Assembly (NCBI GenBank): GCA_018433885.1
Contig: JAHDQK010000006.1
Location: 1-64,000, forward strand
Direction of reading: 5' to 3'
DNA length: 64,000 nucleotides
Source of the DNA: Candidatus Cloacimonadota bacterium
GTDB taxonomy: Bacteria; Cloacimonadota; Cloacimonadia; Cloacimonadales; Cloacimonadaceae
Below, in pieces: positions 9,668-16,978 of this stretch. The notes beneath the pieces are model-generated. The model had not been told where the DNA came from. It made no database searches and worked only from the letters and a program-made list of their open reading frames with translations. The translations under genes were made by a program, and so were the position numbers. The first letter of the stretch is position 1. Every line of letters starts with the position of its first letter.

Positions 9668-9696
9668 GAGTTAATCGGAACAGCCAGAGATGTCAA
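9668..9696 (-). promoter_or_regulatory. Sigma-70-type promoter of the SLC12-like gene
   Basis: On the minus strand TTGACA is followed 16-17 bases on by TTAACT/TAACTC. The 14 bases ending in TTGACA (GAATTATCTTGACA) are identical to those of the metal-resistance promoter at 21228-21241. The match to a -10 box is modest. Confidence 0.5.
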
Positions 9697-9814
9697 GATA
9701 ATTCTCGTCTGCGGGTTAGTCCTCCGGTGCTCCCTTTTTGCAATTTCCTGCAAAAAAGATACTTACGCTTCCGCGCCCATCCGCTTTTAAGAGATTAACA
9801 TCCTCAAATTGCCA

Positions 9815-10966
9815 TCAACCCTTCCAAGGCAACATATATGCTTTCACTTCCTCATTATAATAGCGGTCTGTCATCGTGGCAATGAAATCCCTTACTTTTT
9901 CTGCGGGTTGGAATGTATGCAGATAATCATCCGTTTTGTGATTCAGGAAATGCTTGAATATCTTGGATTCAGTATTACCAGTTTCGATATCTTCCAAATA
10001 TTTCTCAAACATGATCCGCATGGTTCTGTGGATTACAGAGTTGGATTGTTTCACATTTTCATCCGTATAGATCCGCTTGTAATTAAACTTCTTCAGCTTC
10101 AAAAGCTGGTTGGATGTTTCTTCATCGAAGGCTATGTAGTCCTTTTCGTAACTACTTACAATCACGCTTTTGATTAGGGTTTCGATGATCTGACTATTGG
10201 TGTTTCCCAGATACTTCACTTGCTCTGCGGGCAATTCTTCTCGCTTCAGGATGTTGAACCGAATCGCATCCTCGATATCCTGCCCGATGTAAGCGATGGT
10301 ATCTGTGATCCGCACCACACATCCTTCCAGTGTGGCAGGCATCCATTGCACGCTGTTTCCTGCTTTCTTAGCCTGGATATATGCCTCGATCTCAGCTTCC
10401 GTTTTGTCTTCTTTGGGACGTAACTGGGTGTTGTGCACTTCACCATCGTGGGAGATAATCCCGTCTCTTACCTGAAACGTGAGATTAAGTCCTCTACCCT
10501 TTCGGGAAATATGATCCACGATGTGAAGGGATTCGATGTTGTGATGAAAATGCCCGATCCCGGCTTCATAACAGCTTTGACTCAGGGCTTTTTCACCGTC
10601 GTGGCCAAAAGGACAGTGCCCAAGATCATGCCCCAACGCGATAGCCTCGATCAATTCCGTATTCAGCCCAAGATACTTGCCGATCGTCCGGGATATCTGG
10701 GATACATAGGCTATATGCAAATTCCGGTTTGTCATTTCTTCATCGATCAGGTTTGTAAAAGAGAACACCTGTGTCTTGCCATGATAGCGGCGATAAGCTC
10801 CGCTGTATAGGATGCGATCCCTATCCACGGCAAAGCGTGAACGCATTACGTCCTCATCTTCTTCTTTGCGTCTTCTGGCATTTACATCTCGATATGCGCG
10901 ACTTCCCAGGATGTGATCGTGCCTCGCCTTAATATCGCTGAATATCTTGTTCAAATCTGTATTCAT
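9815..10966 (-). CDS. dgt: Deoxyguanosinetriphosphate triphosphohydrolase-like HD protein
   Basis: Hydrolyses dGTP (or other dNTPs in relatives) to nucleoside and triphosphate. The 383-residue protein has the HD metal site: His84 in NRNLHIAYV, then GHDLGHCPFGHDGE with His113-Asp114, and further conserved residues downstream. The N-terminal RSRFAVDRDRILYSGAYRR block is characteristic of this family. Length fits the short bacterial dGTPase group. GGAG five bases before the ATG decides the start. Confidence 0.93.
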   Translation of the reverse strand: MNTDLNKIFSDIKARHDHILGSRAYRDVNARRRKEEDEDVMRSRFAVDRDRILYSGAYRRYHGKTQVFSFTNLIDEEMTNRNLHIAYVSQISRTIGKYLGLNTELIEAIALGHDLGHCPFGHDGEKALSQSCYEAGIGHFHHNIESLHIVDHISRKGRGLNLTFQVRDGIISHDGEVHNTQLRPKEDKTEAEIEAYIQAKKAGNSVQWMPATLEGCVVRITDTIAYIGQDIEDAIRFNILKREELPAEQVKYLGNTNSQIIETLIKSVIVSSYEKDYIAFDEETSNQLLKLKKFNYKRIYTDENVKQSNSVIHRTMRIMFEKYLEDIETGNTESKIFKHFLNHKTDDYLHTFQPAEKVRDFIATMTDRYYNEEVKAYMLPWKG

Positions 10967-11293
10967 ATATACTCCATATATTGCTTAATTCGTTTCTGAC
11001 AAGATATTGCATGTATCCGTCCAGGCAAGTTCTTTCCCACCAATCCTGCTTGCGCAAAACTCCCGGAATCAAGCTGGGATGAAGATCCATCTTCGGGATA
11101 ATAGGTTGCATGAATCACATCTATGAATAATTCATAAAACACCGTAAATAGAGTACTCAACCTCCGATTATGATTTCGTTCCACGCTTGGAATTCTGCTA
11201 TACACCATACACAAAAACAAGATTTACGTGGCACGGGCACAAATCTTGCATTAGATTTTGGCATATAGAAATACGCTTACGAGGATGTATCTT
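10967..11293. other. Divergent intergenic region with inverted repeat
   Basis: Lies between dgt (minus) and the secreted protein (plus). An inverted repeat CAAGATTT-15-AAATCTTG sits at 11218-11248, 46 bases before the plus-strand start. Open stretches on the minus strand lack ribosome sites and are not called as genes. Confidence 0.5.
11218..11248. repeat. Inverted repeat upstream of the secreted protein gene
   Basis: Perfect 8-base arms CAAGATTT and AAATCTTG are separated by 15 bases rich in G and C. The position just upstream of the ATG at 11294 would suit an operator or a 5' leader hairpin. No known regulator motif is recognised. Confidence 0.55.
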
Positions 11294-13192
11294 ATGAAAC
11301 ACAAAGTTCTGCTTCTGTTGCTTATTGCAACACTATCTTTCGTCTGGGCAGTACCCAGGGAAATGGTCGTGCTAGAAATCGGTACCGGAACCTGGTGCCC
11401 CTATTGCCCGGGAGCCTCCATGGGTGCCCACGACCTTCTGGAAGCCGGCTACAACGTAGCAGTGGTAAAAAACCACAATGGCGATCCTTATGCCAACACT
11501 TTTTCCAACACCAGAAACACCTATTATGGAATCAATAGCTTCCCCACGGCAACTTTCGATGGATTGAACGCTATTTCCGGCGGAAGCAATACTGCCTCCA
11601 TGTTTTCTTCTTATTTACCCAGAGTGACAGCCCGCCTCGCGGTTCCTTCCAAATATACCATTACCGCGGAAGGAAGTCTTGAAGGAAACGTCCTTAGCGT
11701 GGATGTAACAGTCTCCAAACCCGAAGACGATACCAACACCGGCGTATATCTGAGATCTTATCTCACAGAATCCGCCATCATGCAAAACTGGCAGGGGCAA
11801 ACCCGCTTGGACAACGTGAACCGGAGCATGGCGCCCAACGCCACAGGTACTCCCATCAGCCTTGCCACAGGCGAATCCACCACAGTTACCCTCACATTCC
11901 AGATCAACGACGCCTGGCAGGTTCCCAATTTGGAACTGGTTCTTTTCCTGCAAAACAATAGTTCCAAAGAGATTCTTCAGGGCAAGAAATACAACGTCCC
12001 CGGGCTCACCGGAGCTTTCCCTGCTTCTACCCAAAACCTGGTGTTTCCGGATACTTATGTTACAGGGTTCAGTACCAAACCCATTACTTTCTACAATTAT
12101 GGCGATAATCCCGTAACCGCCTCAATAGCCAGCAACAACCCGCTCTTTATCCCGGACGTAACCACAATCACCATCCCCAGCACCAGTAGCAGAGTGGTAA
12201 ATGTAAGCTACGCGCCTACAGCCACGGGAACTTCCACGGGAATTCTCACTGTTACCGGAAACTTCAACCAACATCCCGTGCTGGAGATCACTCTCACCGG
12301 AAATGCTTTCATCAATACCGCACCCGTTGCCGAAGACGTAGTAATCAACGGACCTCCCGTGATCAATCAGGACGTGGTGGCGGTCTACACCTTCACAGAC
12401 CTGGATGACAACACAGAAGGAAACAGCCAATATCAATGGTATCAAGTTGCGGGAGAAACCTTGGTTCCCATCGAAGGTGCGAATGCCACCCAATATCGCA
12501 TCCAAGCTGAAGATCTGGGATATCCGCTTGTTTTTGGCGTTACCCCTGTGGATCAACACGGGATGCCGGGTGCCGAAGCCCTCAGCGCCGAAACGCCTGC
12601 CATCGTGGATCTTCCCACTCCTCAAAACTTCAGCGGAGTTTTGCAACCGCCCAATACCGTAGTTCTATCCTGGGAAAAACCCCAATACTACGATACCCGT
12701 GGCTTTGTGGGATACCGCATCTTCAGAAACGGACTGAATATCTCCACCATCACCAACCCCAATACTCTTACTTTCACCGATCTAAACGTTGCTGATGGGG
12801 AATATGAATATTACATCTGCAGCCTGTTCACCAATCCTCAAGGGCTTTCAGCTCCCAGTCCCTCGGTCTTGATCGAAATTGGCAATACCAGCAACGAAGA
12901 CCAAGTAGCAGGAGTGGTGTATAGCGTATCCACCATGCCCAATCCCTTTGTAGCCACCACCAACTTCCAGATCGATGCCAAAGCAAACCAATCCGTAAGA
13001 TTCAGCGTGTATAACCTCAAGGGTCAGCAAGTGAAATCTTGGGAGAGCCAGATCGGAAATTCCGGAAACTTTACCATTAGCTGGGATGGCAGTGATTCCC
13101 GCGGAAAGCAAACCGATAGCGGAATCTACCTGTATCGCCTGGAAACAAGTGGAAAAGTGTTAAGTGGAAAAATCATCAAAGTAAGTAAATAA
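11294..13192 (+). CDS. Secreted Omp28-like thioredoxin-fold protein with FN3 and C-terminal sorting domain
   Basis: A 632-residue exported protein. A signal peptide (residues 1-20) is followed by a thioredoxin-like domain with GTWCPYCPGA (Cys35, Cys38), as in Omp28-related proteins. Then come an Ig-like domain of the ASH type (about 240-345), a further beta domain, an FN3 domain (about 440-535) and a FlgD/type-A sorting-like C-terminus with MPNPF, the YNLKGQ block and SGIYLYRL. Such ends direct proteins to type IX secretion in Bacteroidota relatives. The start is chosen at the signal peptide with GAGGA upstream. A terminator follows at 13211. Confidence 0.85.
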   Translation: MKHKVLLLLLIATLSFVWAVPREMVVLEIGTGTWCPYCPGASMGAHDLLEAGYNVAVVKNHNGDPYANTFSNTRNTYYGINSFPTATFDGLNAISGGSNTASMFSSYLPRVTARLAVPSKYTITAEGSLEGNVLSVDVTVSKPEDDTNTGVYLRSYLTESAIMQNWQGQTRLDNVNRSMAPNATGTPISLATGESTTVTLTFQINDAWQVPNLELVLFLQNNSSKEILQGKKYNVPGLTGAFPASTQNLVFPDTYVTGFSTKPITFYNYGDNPVTASIASNNPLFIPDVTTITIPSTSSRVVNVSYAPTATGTSTGILTVTGNFNQHPVLEITLTGNAFINTAPVAEDVVINGPPVINQDVVAVYTFTDLDDNTEGNSQYQWYQVAGETLVPIEGANATQYRIQAEDLGYPLVFGVTPVDQHGMPGAEALSAETPAIVDLPTPQNFSGVLQPPNTVVLSWEKPQYYDTRGFVGYRIFRNGLNISTITNPNTLTFTDLNVADGEYEYYICSLFTNPQGLSAPSPSVLIEIGNTSNEDQVAGVVYSVSTMPNPFVATTNFQIDAKANQSVRFSVYNLKGQQVKSWESQIGNSGNFTISWDGSDSRGKQTDSGIYLYRLETSGKVLSGKIIKVSK

Positions 13193-13210
13193 TCCTCAAT
13201 CTATGATAAT

Positions 13211-13238
13211 GCCCCGAGGTCAAGCTTCGGGGCTTTTT
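13211..13238 (+). terminator. Rho-independent terminator
   Basis: GCCCCGA and TTCGGGGC arms with a short loop, followed by five T residues, 18 bases after the stop of the secreted protein gene. Confidence 0.88.
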
Positions 13239-13410
13239 GTATTTCCTGATTATCCGCCTTCTATATCCTTAACCGTGATTAATCCCTCTCCCTGCTTGCC
13301 ATCTCCGGAACGCTCCATTTATGATAAGCGAGATTGTCTCTCTGCAATCCCGTGGACTCCATCCCAAGGAGGCGTGGGCACAGCTGTTAACTTACGATAT
13401 AAGGAATATT

Positions 13411-13752
13411 TCAGTCTATCTGTTTTCGCTCACTAAGCAGGTTTGCCAAGCTCACGGAATTCTCCTGCCAGATAAAACTGCCTTTCTCGCAGGGTAACTC
13501 AGCACACTCCGCGCAATTCACATAGCCGTGTTCGGTGGCACATACCCGCACCTCACATACTGAGCAGAAGGAAATCTTTCTCCCTTCTCCCTGGCATCCG
13601 TCGCATTTTAGCTCTTCCATACTAATCTCCTTGGCAAATTGTTTCATATAGTTGCATTGGAGTTGTTTCAATAGCTCGATATCATCGTTTTTAGTGGCGA
13701 TATAGGCATCGCAATCCCGGCAATTGATGCCGCAAGGCGAAAATACTACCAT
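13411..13752 (-). CDS. DUF3795 cysteine-rich protein, copy 2
   Basis: A 113-residue paralogue of the protein at 661-993. It keeps SPCGINCRDCDAY, CDGC (51-54), CSVCEVRVC and CAECAELPC, and shares the CDAYIATKNDD block. AAAGGAG eight bases before the ATG sets the start. DUF3795 proteins have no known reaction. The two copies differ enough to be old paralogues rather than a recent duplication. Confidence 0.85.
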   Translation of the reverse strand: MVVFSPCGINCRDCDAYIATKNDDIELLKQLQCNYMKQFAKEISMEELKCDGCQGEGRKISFCSVCEVRVCATEHGYVNCAECAELPCEKGSFIWQENSVSLANLLSERKQID

Positions 13753-14205
13753 GTTAATCTCCTTTCTTCCTCATTGTTAGAAGCAATTACCAAGCCATAT
13801 CTCTGCCGATTCGATGCAGCGTTTACGGTATGAAAGCTCGATGCCCACTGCTTCGGGATCACCGGAAGCAATGGGGATGAATGAAGAAAGAAGTTACTTT
13901 TCATTTATCGAGGGTGCGCGTGTAGCAGAGCCCCACGTAATGGGGAACAAACACCTCCAGAGCCTTTTGTGGACAACAGGCTATTCAACTCACATCCCCC
14001 CATTTTTTAGACATGGAATAATTAGCTGTTGATAATCTCTCCATTTACCGCCATATTCGAGGATGTTATACCTCCTAACATGAGCAAAGCATTAGCAGAA
14101 ATCGTGTCACAATCATCTGTAGATAAATCCCGCATACAGATTTCGGAGAACCTTACTTGCAGAATTCGGTATAAGTTCTCACCCAAACCTTCAAATCGAT
14201 ATCAC

Positions 14206-14281
14206 GTGTCACAGAGGTCTTAAAGGTTTATAGGTTGGGGAGATAGATAGGACTGCCTTTAGACTGTGTCACAGTGGTCTT
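14206..14281. repeat. Pair of 16-bp direct repeats, 60-bp period
   Basis: GTGTCACAGAGGTCTT at 14206-14221 and GTGTCACAGTGGTCTT at 14266-14281 differ at one base. The intervening sequence does not repeat. They could be protein-binding sites or element-end repeats. Confidence 0.7.
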
Positions 14282-14404
14282 TGGACGTATTTGGACTTAT
14301 CGGTATCACGATTCCTTCAAATATGCCCTCAATTTAGGGTATTTTCAGAACATCAGATTTTCTGAAATGGTTTGCGAATTTAATAGAGCCGTAACTGAAG
14401 TACC

Positions 14405-14421
14405 AGGGGTCCGATCCCCCT
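14405..14421 (+). other. tRNA T-arm-like hairpin (possible att remnant)
   Basis: A 5-bp stem AGGGG/CCCCT encloses the 7-base loop TCCGATC, the size of a T-arm. Position 55 is C instead of T, no CAAACAA acceptor partner or D/anticodon arm is found upstream, and no CCA follows. It is therefore not a tRNA gene; a leftover of integration at a tRNA 3' end is possible. Confidence 0.3.
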
Positions 14422-14508
14422 TTGTTTGCTAACCAACCAAACCCTCAATACATATCTACACTGTAATTTTCCAAGAACAGTGCATTTTTTACTGCGCCAA
14501 GGCTATAA

Positions 14509-14859
14509 AATACCTCCATCGAGAAGAATGCCTTTGATCCTACCATCCTGCATCAGAGAGATGAATACAGATAGGATAGTTTCGATCTGCAGGCAACCCT
14601 CAATCCTGATGAGTATTATATCATGATGGGCTTCATAACTGCCTCGGGTCGGCTCTATCTGGAATACACCGCCTACAATGAAATCAAGAGCCAGTTCCCG
14701 GTCACAGTATCCCAGTTCCCCAAGTGTCCGGACGATCTGCACGAGTACCCGGAGAAGGTCAAGTTCTCACTTGAATCCAGATACATAGGCAGTCCCGGCT
14801 ATATCGACTTTGGGATCATCATCATTGAAGACGATGGCGATAATATCACCTCGAGTTAG
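14509..14859 (+). pseudogene. Decayed phage-like structural gene
   Basis: One frame reads as protein-like sequence from about 14509 to the TAG at 14572 and again from 14575 to the stop at 14857. The downstream part contains ATLNPDEYY, GRLYLEYTAYNE and ESRYIGSPGYIDFG. An in-frame TAA lies at 14506 and there is no ribosome site before the internal ATG at 14623. The most likely reading is a 5'-truncated gene with an internal stop. The protein type is not recognised with certainty; the following tail-fibre-like gene suggests a phage origin. Confidence 0.5.
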
Positions 14860-14897
14860 CCATAAATACAGAAAACCATAAATACAGAGGAGAAACA

Positions 14898-15551
14898 ATG
14901 TTCAAATATGGAATCAGCTACTATATCATGGAAGAGGGAGCAAGAAAGCCTCAGTCGGGAGTGGATGCCCGCTTACTCAGACCCGGAGCAGACTGGCAGA
15001 GTGGAATCCGACTCATTGAAACCGAGAACTCAGGCTACTATGAATGCCTGATCGAAACTGAAGCCGATTGCGGGTTCTATGATATCTGGGACAACCGTGG
15101 CAATCCCAATGGAGCCTTCGGTGGCAAGACCTGTACCATCGGCAAGCTTGATGCCCGCGGTCTGCAGAACGACTGTATCTACGGCAATCACATCCTGGAT
15201 GGAGTGGTCACGGGAAGCAAGATAGCCAATGAAGCCATTGGCACAGAACACCTGCAAAACGGACTCTTTTCCCTATCCAAGCTACAATACGAGATTCAGG
15301 ATCAGGATAAGGGAGTGGGAGATAACAGCCAGGCTAGCCCGACAAAGCTGAGCGAAGACAAGGTGATCACCCATGTACTGGATAAAGAGTATCAAGAGCT
15401 TCCGCATATCATCCTAACCAACCAGTGCGATGCCTTCCTCTACATAGCAGATGCCAAGATTGAGGGGAACCTGGTGACAATCATGATCGGGATCAGCCAG
15501 GTCTATACTGCCACTGATCCGTTCTATAAGCTCCTTGCCCTAGCTAAATGA
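14898..15551 (+). CDS. Phage tail-fibre-like protein
   Basis: A 217-residue protein with GGAGAAACA before the ATG. The N-terminal half is a small beta domain (about 1-80) resembling those of virion or tail proteins; the middle contains the short-repeat pattern GNHILDGVVTGSKIANEAIGTEHLQNG, shown here as NHILDGVVTGSKIANEAIG, typical of fibre stalks where the phrase GSKIANEAIG recurs. The C-terminus is a compact beta-rich domain. No other phage genes such as integrase or capsid are present nearby, so it appears to be a remnant. A direct repeat CCATAAATACAGA occurs twice just before it. Confidence 0.55.
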   Translation: MFKYGISYYIMEEGARKPQSGVDARLLRPGADWQSGIRLIETENSGYYECLIETEADCGFYDIWDNRGNPNGAFGGKTCTIGKLDARGLQNDCIYGNHILDGVVTGSKIANEAIGTEHLQNGLFSLSKLQYEIQDQDKGVGDNSQASPTKLSEDKVITHVLDKEYQELPHIILTNQCDAFLYIADAKIEGNLVTIMIGISQVYTATDPFYKLLALAK

Positions 15552-15564
15552 TGCCCAAGAGAGA

Positions 15565-15602
15565 AACCCGGCAGAACCGGGTTAATGAGTAGCTTAGCTA
15601 CT
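15565..15602. terminator. Inverted repeats between convergent genes
   Basis: AACCCGG-CAGAA-CCGGGTT at 15565-15583 is followed by the perfect inverted repeat AGTAGCT-T-AGCTACT at 15588-15602. There is no strong T-run, so termination is plausible for the convergent genes but not certain. Confidence 0.45.
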
Positions 15603-15604
15603 GG

Positions 15605-15868
15605 TTATCTCTTCTTTTCGAGCCGGCAGATCAGCTCCGCCATCAGGTTGATCATCTCTTTGTAGTCTCCGCATTCCCAAGCATCGTCTGCTTTTATCCT
15701 TATCTGCTCATCGGTCATTGTTTCCGACTTGAGCCAGGGGCCTCGGAACTGATTCCACCAGTTATCATAGTGGAAGTCTTTATCGAAGGGATATTCGCAT
15801 AATCCGGACTGGGATTCGATAATCTCTTCAACTGCCTGCTCTTTGCGATTCTTGTTTAGTCTGGTCAT
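15605..15868 (-). CDS. Small hypothetical protein
   Basis: An 87-residue acidic/basic mixed soluble protein starting MTRLNKNRKEQ, with a tryptophan-rich centre (YDNWWNQFRGPWLK, about 34-47) and a helical C-terminus. AAGGAG eight bases before the ATG supports real translation. No family is recognised. It lies between the phage-like remnant and the interrupted HU gene and may belong to the same accessory patch. Confidence 0.6.
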   Translation of the reverse strand: MTRLNKNRKEQAVEEIIESQSGLCEYPFDKDFHYDNWWNQFRGPWLKSETMTDEQIRIKADDAWECGDYKEMINLMAELICRLEKKR

Positions 15869-16173
15869 CTTGATCTCCTTCTCGGTTACCCGACTGATAA
15901 TTTATGGGTCTACTGCACACCTCTCGCAACCTTGGTCAAGTCCTTTCCGCTCAATATGATAAAGAATGTGCAAGAATCTTCATTGACAGAAATCCAGTCA
16001 AATCTCACCTTGCATGTAGCCTACAGACCCTACATAGAATGCCCTCCGAGTCGTGGGGACACCGCCCGGTGCTCCCCACGATATTTTTTATGCTGGTATT
16101 ACATCAGTCAAAGCCCTACCCAAAATCCAATTTGCAATTTTCAGTGATCGATTTGCAATTTTCGGTGACCTAA
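15869..16173. other. Leader-like region with strong hairpin and repeats before HU
   Basis: No gene is seen. The stretch carries a strong plus-strand hairpin with T-run (16052-16089) and the first two copies of a short dispersed repeat (16127-16170). It may be the upstream region of the HU gene. Confidence 0.5.
16052..16089 (+). terminator. Strong hairpin with T-run (terminator or attenuator)
   Basis: CGTGGGGA pairs with TCCCCACG, with an inner CACC/GGTG pairing, followed by ATATTTTTT. No plus-strand gene ends just before it; the nearest ends at 15551. It lies about 85 bases before the first HU codons, so it could end a small RNA or act as an attenuator. Confidence 0.7.
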
Positions 16174-16262
16174 ATGAACAAAAAAGAGAGCTCAAAAAAA
16201 CCACTTTCCCCCGATTTGCAATTTTCAGTGATCCGATTTGCAATTTTCGGTGACTCTTTATA
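16127..16262 (+). repeat. Four copies of a ~22-bp dispersed repeat
   Basis: Copies at 16127-16147, 16148-16170, 16211-16232 and 16233-16254 follow the pattern GATTTGCAATTTTCRGTGA; the last is extended by CTCTTTATA. The first pair and second pair are separated by about 40 bases that include the apparent HU start. The same unit recurs at 20763-20802 (inverted) and 21053-21189. Confidence 0.85.
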
Positions 16263-16520
16263 GTAAAAAAGATCGCGTCCGACACCGGCATTACCCAAAA
16301 GGCTGCTGGTCTTGCTCTCGCTGCCGTACTTGAAGGCATCACCATGACCCTCAAGAAAGGCGGAAAGGTTTCCTTGGTTGGTTTTGGCTCCTTCAGCGTT
16401 GCACACCGCAAAGCTCGTAAAGGCATCAATCCCAAAACCAAAGCTCCTTTGAAAATCCCGGCACGTAAAGTTCCCGTTTTCAAAGCTGGCAAAAAACTCA
16501 AAGACGCTGTCAAAAAATAA
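16174..16520 (+). pseudogene. HU-family DNA-binding protein gene interrupted near its start
   Basis: From 16260 to the stop at 16518-16520 the frame encodes almost a whole HU protein: KKIASDTGITQKAAG, GKVSLVGFGSFSV, KARKGINPKTK and KIPARKVPVFKAGK. It has no start codon; an in-frame TGA lies at 16251, inside a repeat. Upstream, 16174-16188 reads MNKKE, the expected HU N-terminus, but in another frame. Joining the two pieces would give a normal HU of about 90 residues, so roughly 70 bases of repeat appear inserted after codon 5. HU is a nucleoid protein; another copy is presumably present elsewhere. A strong terminator follows. Confidence 0.75.
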
Positions 16521-16548
16521 GCTAATTATTTGTTTTGACATCCTGATT

Positions 16549-16574
16549 AGGCAGAGCTTCGGCTCTGCCTTTTC
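16549..16574 (+). terminator. Rho-independent terminator of the HU gene
   Basis: AGGCAGAGC and GCTCTGCCT arms close on a stable TTCG loop and are followed by TTTTC, 28 bases after the HU stop. Confidence 0.9.
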
Positions 16575-16649
16575 GATTGGTGGGCTTTGTCGTCAATCTC
16601 CGCCCTCCAGGCTGATTGAGACTTGGTCAACGGCCTGATCTTTGGGAAG

Positions 16650-16967
16650 TTAATGAATGACCTTCGATACCGGCAATAGATATATCATTGCCAGCTTCTT
16701 TTCCAGAAAGTCAAGCCCAGAGTTCTTCAATTCTTCCAGAGCGAACAGGATATCTTCTTCATCCGCTTCGCCCATGATTACATTGCCGTACCCTGTTCGC
16801 ATCGCCGCGCTATCCTGAAAACTAACAAAAAGCGGGATGTCATAGAGCATCTTTTGTCCCAGGCTTTCCCCACTGAGCACGATGGTTTCTGAGATTCCTG
16901 CCTCTGCAAGAGCCAGGATTACGTCGTCGAGATATTTATCGTTGTAGAGATGAAAAATCATGTACAT
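16650..16967 (-). CDS. Small cytoplasmic protein, possibly PII-like
   Basis: A 105-residue soluble protein with alternating strands and helices (MIFHLYND, DDVILALAEAG, ISETIVLSG) reminiscent of ferredoxin-fold regulators such as PII-like proteins; this is a shape argument only. AAGGAG eight bases before the ATG sets the start. The gene follows the antiporter gene by 11 bases and is the last of a three-gene set EIIA - antiporter - this protein, suggesting a regulatory role for transport. Confidence 0.65.
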   Translation of the reverse strand: MYMIFHLYNDKYLDDVILALAEAGISETIVLSGESLGQKMLYDIPLFVSFQDSAAMRTGYGNVIMGEADEEDILFALEELKNSGLDFLEKKLAMIYLLPVSKVIH

Positions 16968-16978
16968 TATGTGGCTCC

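Larger units (their letters stand above)
13753..14508. other. Accessory intergenic region with direct repeats and T-arm-like hairpin
   Basis: No intact gene is seen in this stretch. It contains two near-identical 16-base repeats exactly 60 bases apart (14206-14221 and 14266-14281), a small hairpin near 14347-14366, and a tRNA T-arm-like hairpin at 14405-14421 just before decayed phage-like coding sequence. This composition suggests the edge of an old integrated element. Confidence 0.5.

Noticed and set aside
10929-11220. Small minus-strand genes before dgt
   Set aside because: No ribosome sites; the frames overlap the dgt start and show no family features.
14405-14431. tRNA gene
   Set aside because: Only a T-arm-like hairpin; no acceptor partner, D arm or anticodon arm upstream.
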